In this document: piece after piece, positions 45,741 to 58,400 of the stretch
Layout: each line of letters opens with the position of its first letter
How positions within the stretch are numbered: the first letter of the stretch is position 1
From: Acridotheres tristis
Lineage: Eukaryota > Chordata > Aves > Passeriformes > Sturnidae
Reading direction: 5' to 3'
DNA length: 64,000 bases
Assembly (NCBI GenBank): GCA_037013685.1
Contig: CM072884.1
Span: 558,001 to 622,000 of the forward strand
The notes under the pieces: model-generated
Seen by the model: only the letters and a program-made list of their open reading frames with translations
Databases searched by the model: none
Told to the model about the DNA's origin: nothing
Translations under genes and position numbers: made by a program

Positions 45741-46400
45741 GACAGCTAGGGACGCACCGGGAACACCGGGACCCCCGAGCCACCCCCGCCCCGCCCCGCC
45801 GGAAGCGGCTCCCCCAACAGCGCCGCCACGCGGCACCGAGCACACCCGTCCGCAGGGCACCAAGGGAAATGTAGTCCGCGTCCCCGCTGTGCCCTGCCGG
45901 GCGCGGGGCATATCGGGAGCTGTAGTCCTCCCGCCGTGGCGGCGGTTGCCGGGCGGGCGGCGCGGGCGGGATGCGGCGGAGGGGAGGTGCGGGGACGCAC
46001 GGGGCGGCGGAGCGGGGGACCGGGGGGATGGAAGCGTGCTGCGGTGGGACGGGAAGCGGCACGGGTGCTCGGGGTGATGTACGGGCCGCTGACTCCGCCT
46101 GTCCCCGCAGGTGCCGGAGACCCCGGCGCCGCCGCCGCCACCAGCCTGCCGCCGCTGGTGCAGGGCCCGCCGCGCTGCTTCCTGCGCTGCTCCGTTCCCC
46201 GCGTGCTGTGGGCGGCCCCGCAGCCGCCCGCCGTGGTGCGCCTGCGGTGGTGGGGCGAGACCTCCGGCGGCACCGTGCTGCAGCCCGCCGGGCGGAGCGG
46301 GCAGCCCGCGGGCAGGACCAGCGCCCGCTTCGCCGTGCGCTGCGGGCCCCGGCAGCTCGCCGCCTACCTGGCAGGTAGGGACGCTTCGTCCTGCGAGACC
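45600..46400. promoter_or_regulatory. PPME1/C2CD3 bidirectional CpG-island promoter
   Basis: The start codons of PPME1 (45740, -) and C2CD3 (45971, +) are 230 bp apart in CpG-dense DNA. Two minus-oriented ZNF143/THAP11-like motifs (ACTACA..TCCC) lie between them, at 45864-45875 and 45914-45926. There is no TATA box. The same head-to-head pair exists in human. Confidence 0.8.
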
Positions 46401-49400
46401 CGCCGCTGCCGGGCAGCCGCTGGGATTAGATGGGGGCGGGAGGACACGGTCCTGAGGGGTGCCGGGGGGTGCAGGTTGGGCATCAGAGGGAATTTCTGCA
46501 CGGGAAGGGCGGTCAGGTTTGGAGGGGCTGCCCAGGGGGGTTATCCTTAGCAGTGGTAAGGCACTTCCCTTTGTCCTCTCCTGAGCGTTCCTTTTCCGAT
46601 CATCTTGTACTTATTTAGTATTATTTATTACCAGTAGTAATGTCTATATTGGCCCTTCTTTTCCTGATGCCTCGTTATTGTAATTTCCTTGTGCAAAATA
46701 GCATTAATCTCTGCATTTCTGACCTTTTAGCCAAAAAGTGTGAGTTGTGACCATGAGACTGACCTGGAGATTGATTTTTGCAGATATGGGTGTTCTTGTC
46801 CTGGAGGTTCTGACCAAACTGGACCACCTCCCCCTTGGCAGAGCACAGATCACTAAACTGTCCCAGCTGTCTCCCAGCCATCCCATCAAAGGCTCTTTTG
46901 CTGTGGTGTCACCAACATCAGAAAAACTCGGGGAGCTGCAGGTACTCTTGATGTCTTTGCTAATTGTTAGAAGTTCTGTGCTGTGACTTTGGTATAATCA
47001 GGTGCAGGATCAAGCTGTACATGGCACACTGCAGGCCTGCTCTCTGTCCAAGGCATTTCCGAGCTAAGGTAACAAATGAAAATCAAATACTGGTGCTGTT
47101 GACTTTATTTTGTTTAGAGGGATGTGGGGTACTTGAGCATAATGAGGAACATGTGGTCATCTCTACACTGAGAGTGAGTATTAACAGTGGATTTAAAAGG
47201 GGGTATGTTGTTCTTACACTTCACTGGGCTGGAATCGTAGAAGATGTGCACATCTGGAATTAAGAAAGTTCTGTCTTGCAGCCCTGGCTCTGGAAAATTG
47301 ATTATGAAAGATAGTTGACTGAGATTTGAAAACATGGAACGAGAAACAAGTAGCTGCAAATATGTGACATAGCTGCATAATGTAAATATTGCTTGATGTA
47401 GAAAAGCAACAGTTTTCCTTTGCACAACAAGTGAAATTGAATGCAGTATTTAGTGCACTCAATTAAGAAAAGAAAAAAGTCGTATTTTCACATTTTGTCT
47501 TTCAGGTCTCACTGATTCTAGAGCCTCTGCCAGAGCTGTATGACACCAGCAACTCTGTGCCTACCACAGAAGGAGCTTCAGATGCTGCTGCTGCTCAGGG
47601 AAACAGCAAGCCCCAGCTTCCTGCTCCTTCCCAGCAGCCCAGGCACACACGGGTGGCTGTTGAACCGGAGTCTGTTCACAGCAGCAAAGCCACAACTCTT
47701 AGGTACTTTTTTTTTCCCTTTGAAAAAATTGTGGTTTATTTTGCAGTTCACACAGAATTTTTAAGTAGTGGCAGTACACTTGTGGGTTATGGCGTGCTTG
47801 ATCTTTTCAAATGTGCATTTTATGTGATATCCAGAGTGTTGAGGGTTTCTGAGGTGACAGGGACAATTTCTTGTTTGATAGAAATTTGCATCTGATGCTG
47901 CCTTAGTTCAAGTCATGCAGGTTCACACAAGAGGTGCCTCAAATCATTGAATCACAGAATAATTTGGGTTGGAAGGGATCTTAAAGTTCATCTCACTTCA
48001 GCCCTGCTGCCAGAACACCTTCCACTATCCCAGGTTGCTCCAAGCCCCATCCAGTCTGGCCTTGGATATTTCCAGGTCTGAGGCAGCCACAGCTTCTCTG
48101 GGGAACCTGTGCCAGGGTCTCATGCTCCAGCAAAGAACTTTCTCCTGGTGTCTAATCTAAACCTACCCTCTGGCAATGGGAATCTGTTCCCCCGTGTCCT
48201 GTCACAACATGCTCTTGTGAAAAAGGTATTTTAAATAGCTTTTTTTAAAAAAATCTTTTATTTGCAGCTTGGGTCATTCTCTCCGATGGTTTCAGTGGCA
48301 GGCAAGGAATCATTAAAATAACATGTCATGTTTCCTTTTGGAGCTTGTCCTGAAGGGAGATTTTGCAGAGTTCTGAATCCTTTCACCCACCCACTTCAGT
48401 TGTTACTGAAATAACGTTTCATTTTTCTCTAGAGGAAAGGACCATTTGTTCCACCTAGAGAACTCTGAAAACATGCAGGACACCTTTTCTGCTCCTCATC
48501 CCCGTGTGATTTTACCAGATGAACATTTGAAGCTGAATCATTCAAACCAGCCCCTGTCATTTCCAACCAGCACTGATCCCAAAGCACTTCCCAGAAGGAA
48601 CACAGGGGTGCTCTCCATGCACAACCCAGCTACAAAGGACTTGCTGTCAGGTTTGTGTGCAACTGGCTTCATCCTTTAGATTTCACTACAAACAGCTCTG
48701 GATGATACCTGTGTGCCTGGCTGGAGATGAGATTCTCTGAAGGGAGAGAGAGACTTGACACCCTCCTGCTGCATTGCACCAAAAAGCCTTTATTTAAAAA
48801 ACACTGTTGCCTGGGCTGGATTGAAACAAGCATTGGAGTAGGACACGTTTCCATATGTGCTGTCTTGTGAGTTTCAGATTTACAGAAAACAACAAAAATT
48901 AGACATTCTAAAGTGGCAAACTACTCTTCCCTAAATTAGTCCTGTTTCTGTATCCTAATAATGCCCTTCCAGTACCTGACCCAGCGTGTGCAGACAATTT
49001 CTTTGTACAGCTGACTGATGGAGGATCACTCTCCCTCACTCCCAGCTGAGCTGTTTTCTGGTGTATAAAATGAATTTAATCCCCAGTGCATCAAGATCTC
49101 TTTTTAACAGCAGAAAACAGAAGTTTCTTGACTGTAGCTGACACATTTATTGTGTCTCCACATTGTTTTTAAATTGCATTTGAATGCTGAAATATCATCC
49201 TTCTGCTTATTTCCCAGCTCTCTTGGATCAAGGCAGTAAACTCCGTGATGCCATGGTTGTTTCTGCAATGAAATCCAGCCCAGACATGGACATTCAACTG
49301 AACAAAATGTCTCATTTTATAGAGAGAGATGATTTTAAAGCACCAACAAAGTGAGTTTGAATTGGGGAAGTGAGATTCAAGCTCTAAACCATAAATATGG

Positions 49401-52400
49401 AGGCTTTATCTGGAAAACTGTAGATCCTGAGTTTCACAGGATGTGTTTTAGGATTCATTTAGGATGAAAGCAGCACATCATTCAAATGGGAAGTTAATTT
49501 CTATGTGTGAATAAGTGCCTAAATTTTGTGTATTCATTTTAATCATCGTGTAGTAAGCCTTGATTTAAGTAATTGATTTTAATGTCGTTTTTTAGTATAT
49601 TTGTATTTAGTTCAAAGTTACTTGACAAGGAAATATTAAATGTTGGTAGGGAATAAGAGTAGTGCAAGAACATGGAAGTGAAATGGCACTGCATCACAAA
49701 GAGCAGCTTTTCAGGGCAGTGTAAGTAATTAGTGACCTAAATGCATATTTTTTCCTTAGGAGAAAAGAAACTTAGATTTCTTGGTTTTCCTTTGGAAAAA
49801 ATATTAATATTGCCTGTTGTTCTATGATAACCAGAAAACAATGTCATTGTCTTTGATAGTCAGTGATGCTATTGCAAACTCAGTTTCATTTCTTTCTGCA
49901 CAAACTGTTCTGTGTTCTGCACCAAGTATTTGTATTTTTGTTAAAGTAGATTATTTTTGACTTCCCAGAAAAAAATGATAGACCAATTAATGGATTAATC
50001 TTGAGTGTGCCTTAACGTCTTTATTTTTCCTTTTACTGCTCTCTGTGCTTCTATCATGGTTACCCAGAAGCACAAAAGGTTTGAAGTCCAGTTTTGTGCC
50101 CACTCCTGAAGATGCCCATCACTTTGGATCTGAAGTTTCAGGTCAGCAATTTGGCCTAAACTCTGAAGAAAGAGCAATCCAGTTACTGTTGGGCAGGTGA
50201 GTGTGATGCACTGGAGGCTTCTGCAAAATTGTCCTATTTGACCATTTTGACTCTTCAAGTTGTCCACATTTTTGGGATTGTAGCCAGTGGCTCATGTGCA
50301 CGTGATGGAGATGTTTTATAGCTCAGCTTTAGTGCATGACAGCCTACATAGCTCCAAGTCACTTGGTGTAAAAGTGACATCAGAAAGATTAATCATAGTC
50401 TTTGACACTAAGTTATTTGATAGTTGTAACTGTTGTGGCCTAAAATATTACATAAAGTAAGTACATAAAACAAATACCACGTTTCTTTGAAGAGGAAACA
50501 CTCTGTAAATTAAAATTAATGAGAAACAGTAGCTGTTTTTAATCTTTTTCCAGATACTAAGTGGACCTTCTCCTCTCATTTTGCCTAACAGGAGCATAAA
50601 TGATGCTTCCATTGTGTCCATCTGCACCCTGAGCACACAGCTTCTGGGTCAGATATGGGTCAGAATTTCAGTTCATGTTTCCTGTGCCCTGCAGTTGTTT
50701 TTTCACTGTGGTTTATCAGTGGATAACACTGGAGTGTTGCAGATTATGAAGTTATTTTAGACTCAGAGCACAGAGGAAACCCTTAAACCAAACTAACCCC
50801 AACTTGTATCTAAAGATACTTGTATTTGCACCTACTCAGGTATACCTTGGGGATTTTTAAAATCTAAATCAACTGTCCTTAAGTGTTACTGCTATCTTAA
50901 AGCATTCCAGAAGTTATCAAGTAGTGAAGGGTAAAAATCAGAGGTAGATATTCATAGGTATATTTTACAGCAAAAGTCATCAAGGTCTGGAATCAGTTGC
51001 CCAAAGAGGTTGTGGAATCTGCAGCTTTCAAGATACCCCAAATCCAACTGGACAGGTTTTTATTTGCATCCCTTCCCTCTGAGCAGGGGTTGGATCTCTG
51101 GGTGATCTCTAGAGATCTGTTCTGACCCGAGCTGTCCCTTGACACACTGCTTTCCTGTTGGGGCAGAGATGTGATCCCGAGGTGACCCTTCTGGCTGGGT
51201 CACAGACGTGCTGGGTGAGCACAGTTTGCCTCTGTGTGGAGCCAGCAGAGCCTAAATCCTGGATAAAATTACCAGTATTGTCCACATCCCTCAGAGACTG
51301 ACTGCAGAACTTGGAACACTGAGGTGTGTTTCTCTCTCTTGTATCCACAGTGCTGATTTCTCTCCAGGGCATTTTTGGGATCAGACTGGCTCCCTGTGGG
51401 ATTCTCTGTCCCTTGGCAGTGAGGTGTATGACAGTGAACTCGGTGATCCCCATTACGACCAGAGTCTGCTGGAGAGGCTTTTTTACACAGCTCCTGTAAG
51501 TGGAGATCCAAAGGAAAGGGTGCATTCCCTAAGGTGCAGAAAAACAGAAGTTTGCATGATGAGTGAAACTACAGATTTCAGTATTTTAAAGCTTAAAGCA
51601 TTAGGTATCACGTAAAAGCTTGTGAGTACATTTGTACATTGCTTAAAATTAATATTATTAAAAGAATATCGTTAAGACTAAGAAGTCACTCATGGAGTTT
51701 GGAAATTGCTGGGATTGAGGCTGTCCAGGAAGTCTTTTTGTTTTTTAAATCCTTGGAATTTTGATACCATTTTATTTGTTTCAGACAATGCAATGCACAA
51801 GTTGTTTTCCATTTTTGTGTTGTGACCATTATGGAACTCTCTGTACAATGATAATTCACTTCTTATTTATGTGCATTATCTCTGCTTTAGAAATCTGATT
51901 CCAGTTTGAGTGATTTCCTCAGTGATGATGATGTTAAATCCTCAAAAAAAGCGTCCAAGACAGAAACCCTCAAAAAAGCAGGTCCAGTGAATCCACAGAA
52001 GGATTTTCCTGCCTTTGATCAGAATGTGACAGAAACTAAACCCAGGTAGTTACATCAGTGACTTCTGTTCTGACCTCATCTAAATTGTATTCCCTTTTTT
52101 CCATGATGGAGGCAGTAGAAGTGTCCCTAAAGATCCAGTTATCAAGCTTATCTTGTACAATACAGTTAGTGTAAAGGTTTTGTGACTTTCTTTTTTTTTA
52201 AATTCAGCTCCAAACAAGTATTTTTTTTTTCTGACTGATGTTTTTACATCAGATAAAAGTAAAATTCATATCCCCGGAGGAACCAACACAAAATCATTTG
52301 CAATTCAAGTCTTGCAAATTGCACAAATGAGATTTGAAATGATGGTAAAAATCCTGTGCTGTTCCTCTGCAGCAGAGGCTTGTCCTTGTGTCTAACTGTA

Positions 52401-55400
52401 TCACCTCCCTGCTTCTGTACATGGCATTAAAAAAAATGAAGCTTTTTTTGGAGAGTTAGGGTAAGATTTTTTTCAGATAAACAATGTGGAATGTGCACTT
52501 TCTGGGCTGGTTTTTTTCAGTTATGGACTCCAGATAGTGTAGGATTTTTGTTACAGAGACCACCAAATATGTTGTAAAAATATGTTTAAAAAATGTATAT
52601 TTTAGTGAACCTTGGGCAGTTTTTCAGTAACATCCCACCAAGCTACAACTTTCCTTTCATGTGGTCATGTCAAGAATGTTTCTGCAGTCCTGACCCTCAG
52701 TTTTGTCTCTCCAGCTGCTCTCCCAGTGCTCCTCCAGAAGACCACAGAGAAATGGCTCTTCTCACACCCTTGGGTGCAGACAGGTTGGCATTGCTGCAGC
52801 AAATACACCTGGCCAGAGTCACCATTGAAAGCTTGAAAATCCCTCCTGAGAGCATCCAGATCTCACCAAGGAGGAAAGGTTTCCTGGGGAAACCTCCACG
52901 GCCCATGTCTGTTCATAAGTGGTAAGGGACATTGTTTCCTCCTGGCTTGTTTGCTGTGGGAGATTTCCCTGGGCTCTCTTGTGTAGTCCAGCTTCCCCAA
53001 GCTCTCCAGGCTTCTGAGACCTTGCTGTTTCTCTGCTCCTCTCAGGAAATTGTATCCCATAAACTCGGGAAAGTTAAGAGATGTGACTAATTTATCCTGA
53101 TATGGACTCACTTCAGGCTGTGTCTTTCCCGGGGTTTTGGGGAGGTGCAGATGTGCTTTGTGCCTGGCAGTACACTGAAAACAAAAGGGGGTTTGTTGGA
53201 GGAGAATCTGGCATATATATAATCCATGGAAGGAATTCATAGAATAGGTGTTTCAATTATCCTAAAAAAAAATGTTACAGTAAACTGTGAGTCTGGAACT
53301 TGCCTGCTGTGTTCAGTTTCATGACTCACATCAGATTCTTGATAGATTGTGGTCCCCCTTCCACTTTTTTATTCACAGTACCTTCTTTGTGGAGTACCAC
53401 TTTCCTGTGAGAGTCTCCAAGGATGATAAAGGACATGTCTCCATAACAACAGAAGCAATTCGAGTAGCCTCGAGTAAAATCACAGATGATGGTAAGAGCA
53501 TCATTTTTCCCCCTTAGATTAGTTCTGTTGACTCCATCTCTTAGAAACTAGTAATGTTTTCCACATACTTGCTTTGCTGCCTGAAAATCACAGTGTGATT
53601 AGTGGCACCTCTGTCCACAGAGTGGCCATGCTGCAGGTGGAGGAATGATTTTGTCAGAAGGAAGCCAAGTGATATTTTAAATTATTTTTTTCTTCCAAGA
53701 AGTGTTCATACTGGGTTTTTCAAATTTCTTCTCTTAGGGAAAGAACAAGTTAGTAAGCCCATTCCTTCATTTGAACATAAAGCCAGTATTGTTTCTGCAA
53801 TAGTAGGAGGTTGATCAAGTGCTTTTAGGAATATCAGAGATACTTATAGCTCAAATAAATAATTTCCCAGATGTTGAACTATGTTGTGTAGTATCTCCAG
53901 TAGGTCACATAATCTGCTGGATCCAAGGAATCTTGATTCCTGTGCTCAAATCAGCAGACATTAATCTTTTTTACTGAGAGTCGCCAGTATTTGTATCCCT
54001 GAGAACAATTTCTGTTTCTGTTCCCACTGAGTAGAGAATGCTGGATGAGCAAGGTGCTCTCTGCCCAGTCTTCCCAGAAACTGGAATGCCAGGGTGACTT
54101 TCAAATGCCTCTCCCATGTGGTCATTCATTGGCTTTGCATCTTTCTGAGAGATTTGAGTTCTCTTGTATATTCTCCATTTGTGGCCAGAGAAAACATGTT
54201 TCTTCTGAAATTTGTAATACAACCTTTGTAATCTAAAACTCATCTGTCCTCCTGCTCTTTGCCTTGTGTGGAGTCCAGCTCTTTGGGGACCTAGAAAAAT
54301 AGAATGGATAGAAAATAATTTGAACAAGACTTGAATTCAATCCACTGTAGCATCATCCTTCCTGAGAGTTGTTTATGTCTTTTATTCAAGATGCCTAATG
54401 GGAAAGATTCCATAGCCATCCCAGACAAGGTGGAGAAGTGCTGGGTATCCAATTGGAAATTTCCTTATGTGTAACCTGCATTTTTGTCATAACTAGAATA
54501 CTTCCTTATCCCTTGTGAACACTGTTATTTTACTTCTTGTACTCTTTCTCAGACTGAATGCCAGTTGATTCTGTCTCTGCTGGCAGATACTCCTGTTCTC
54601 CTGAATCTGTGATTTTTCTTGATGCTTTGACTCAAGAACCATCTTGAACTCTGTTAGTTAAAATAAGGCAGGGTTCTCCCACAGAAGAAGGGCAAGTCTT
54701 ACTGCATGGTAGAATGGCAGAGGCTTGGTGTCACCTGAAGTCTTTAAATACTGTTATCATGTTGGTTTATATTAATGTACTTAATAATAATTTCTTAATT
54801 ATTTTTATTAGTTATTTATTAATTCATAGTCTTAATTTTGTCCTGTTGGCCTCTTGGTATTTGCTGGCCTTCAAAAATGAAAACCAGTTTACTTTGGGCT
54901 CGGTTTTAATAAATAATGCAGAATTAAATGATTGTGTGTCTAACAGAGCACTCTCCAGGGGAAAGTTGGAGCCTTCATTATATCAGGGAATTTATATCAG
55001 GTAATTTTGGGTATTTGTTGCTCCTCTCTTCCTTCCAGTGGTGAAATTCCAACAGCAGTCTGTGTTCCCTGTGTGGTTCGGAGCAACGATGATCGAGCAC
55101 TGGTGGGGCTCTGACCTGGCTTTTAAAATCTTCATGAGAAAAAGCACACAGAAAAAGGTACTCACTAGGAGTTGTTCCTTCTTTGTGTATTGAAAAGCAA
55201 AGAAATTCTTTGCATTTCCGTTCCCCACAGGCACTCAGTGCAGACAATCAGATATTAGGGGGGGAATGACATTATTTGTAGATAGTTGGACTGATTGCTG
55301 TTCAGTCTTCACAGAATCACAGAATATTCTGAGGGACCCGCAGGATCATCCAGTCCAACCCCTGGCCCTGCACAGACACCCCAACAATCCCACCCTGGGC

Positions 55401-58400
55401 ACCCCTGAGAGCGCTGTCCAAATGCTCCTGGAGCTCTGGCAGCCTTGGGGGCTGTGACCATTGCCTCTTCCAGGCTTGTCACTCCTGTCACTCCATTAGA
55501 GGATTTTCTGAGTTTGAGACTGGAAAGCAAAAAAAATTGTCCTTCCCTCATGTTTAAGACTGATCTCTTGCTGTTCAAGCACATTGGATCAGTTATAAAC
55601 ATTGTCCTTCAATGAGAACACAGCTCCTTTAGCAGTGTAGTACGAGTTCACGTGGATGCAGTTTATAGCTTACCCTGCCCAGTGTAAGGGGAGTAATGTG
55701 AGCTGTGAAAAGCAGCTGTAACTTGTACATTTTGAGTGGAAAAAGGTATATTTCTATCTGATAAGAGTATTTGCATAACCATCTGCCTCTGATGAAGATG
55801 GTGAGAGGGAGTAACTCAGCTTACGTTATTTTAATCAACACCAAGGATATCTGCTTTTCTTTTAATGGGGGAGTAAATTGCATCTCTTTCACTATGGCAA
55901 TTTTGCTCATTTACTAGGATTTAGGTTATTCAATTTTTGCATCAATGTGGAATTGTTTACAGTAGGTTCTGGGAAAATTTGTCTTACTGTTCTAGTGAGA
56001 CTTGAAATTGGAAGTGAAGGAGATTTTCCAAATCCCTGTTGGTACAACTGATGTTGGGAATGGGAGTGGGAGTGGGAGGGTGTGTGGCTGCTCATGGCTT
56101 TCTAGAAAGCTTTTATTTCACAAAAGTTCTTTACATCTCATAGAAATCTTGCAAAATTAATTCTTTGCCTACCCTCAGCCTGTGGCCATTGGCTCAGCAG
56201 CACTTCAGCTCCGCAGGGTGATTGAGGCTGAGCTGCTCACTGTCAACTGGGAAATACCTGTGGAAAAAGAGGGAGATCACACACAAGTTGGACCACTAAA
56301 GGTATGTGTTTTACCATCTCAGGCTTGAATTGTTACTAGTTTTGGCTGCACACTCTTACTTTTAACTCCTCTTTTCTCCCTTTGTTTCAGTTTACCAGGT
56401 CTCAGATACAAAGGTTTGCAAGACCAGTATAAAATAACAGGAACCCTTTTTTGTTCCTTAGAGTTTTGGAGAAATGTCTAGGAATATTGTCAATGAGCTG
56501 GGACTCTAATACAGAAACCACACGTATTCAGGGCTTGGAGCTTTTGCTGCTTTTTCATATGTGACATGAGCTGAGGTCTCTCCTGCTATGGAGGCCTGGT
56601 GTTCCTTGTCCTTGTCACTTCAGGGATTATCTTCTCCAGTCAAAAGTTTATACCAGTCTGCTCAGCTTCTGATTGAGAAGCATTAACAGTTTGAGAGATT
56701 TGACAGGTCTGAGGATCAGCAGCTCCCTGTATTAGCAGGTGAAGGGTTGAGAATGAGGTGAGCTTTAAGGTCCCTTCCAACCCAGACCATTCAATGATTC
56801 CTCTGTAATTGTGTGGTCTTGCACTCCAGTCTGGACTTTATTTCATAAAGCCACACGTAGTTTATTTTACAGCAGCAACTGTAGCTTGCAACCAGCAGAA
56901 TGCCTTAGGGTGAGTTCTTAAGCACAGGTTGTGATATGTTTTGCTGAGTTTTTGTTGCATCCCTTGTTTCTGGATGGGGCACATCTGGCCACCTCTGCCT
57001 TCCCTTGCAGGTGTCCCTGCAGCTTTTGGCCAACAACAAAGACTCGGCGTGCGCCACGGCCAGGTCAGCTACAGCTGGGCACCCAGCCCCAGCTCACGCC
57101 GTGAGAGGTGCCCAGCTGGGGCTGCAGGAGCCCAGCAGGACGAGTGCACATGCAGAAAGCCCTGTCTGCCCCAGGAGGAGCCCTGAGGACTGCCAGGAGG
57201 CAGGAGTGGGCAGCAGGGACGTGGCGCGGCCGCTGCGCACCGTGCCAGCCCCCGCAGCCCAGGACGTGGCCACACACACAGCCCCGGCTGAGGAGGATGG
57301 CTTACTGCTGCACGTGCTGCTGATGGTGCCTGATGGAAAGGATTTTGTTGCTGAAGGCTGTGGGCTCCCCAGTTCCTGCAATGTGTATTTAAACTGCAAA
57401 CTGCTCAGCACTGAGGAGGCAACGAGATCTGCTGTTGTCTGGGGCACAAGACAGCCTGCCTTTAATTTTTCTCAGGCAAGTCACATGTTCTTCATTTCAC
57501 ACTGGTGGAAGTGTGGTGTTCTCCACTCACAAACACATTTCATAGTTAAGTTACTTTTATATACCTAGAAACATCTCTGCTTGGCTCTGTTGAGTGTTGA
57601 TTTTTAACTTCTATCTCTAAAAAGCACAATTCTGTAGACTGGAATAAGTAGACTTACCAGAATGCTCTGTACCTAGCCAATACTTTCCAGTGTATTCTGT
57701 GTACTAGTTCTGCTTTAAACCTTTCAGGTGATGCCTTTTTCATTGACTTCCAAGCACTTGGAGCGGCTGAAGAACAATGTAATGATTATTGAAGCATGGA
57801 ACAAACTGGGAAGCCTTGGCTGTGACAAATTGCTGGGATTAGTGAAACTCCCTCTGCATCAGTTTTACATCTCATTCAAGTAAACTTGATTTTTCCCCAT
57901 TTTTTTATTGGGTTGGGAAATATCCTAATTGAAGCTTAGAGGAAGAAGTCAGTGATGGTGTGTGGGGTTTGTGTGGGAGGGTTCTTAGTTGCACTTCATA
58001 ACATAAGGCACTTTTGCCCTGCCAAGCTTCCTGTAGGCCTTTCCTACATTGAGCAGGGTGTAAGTTACACTGTCATAGTCCAGGAGTACAGGTAGAGTGT
58101 GAGAAATAAAGTCACTGCGGCATCAGAGTTGGTGCCTACTTAATTTGTGGTCTTATGGCAGAATAAAACTAGAAGAAATCAAAGTGACTACACAGGAGAA
58201 TGAAGTGAGGCTTTCCATCAGTGATTTTCCAAGATTGTGACTGATTGGATTTGCCCCTAATTATGCTCTGCAGAGATCCCATAGGGATGTTGGTTTGCAC
58301 AGCCTGGGTGTCAAAAAGACTCCAAAACCTTCATGTTTTAATTGTGTTCCAATCAGATGGGATTCTCCAGAGTTTTTGGGTTTCTTGGGTTTAGTCCATT

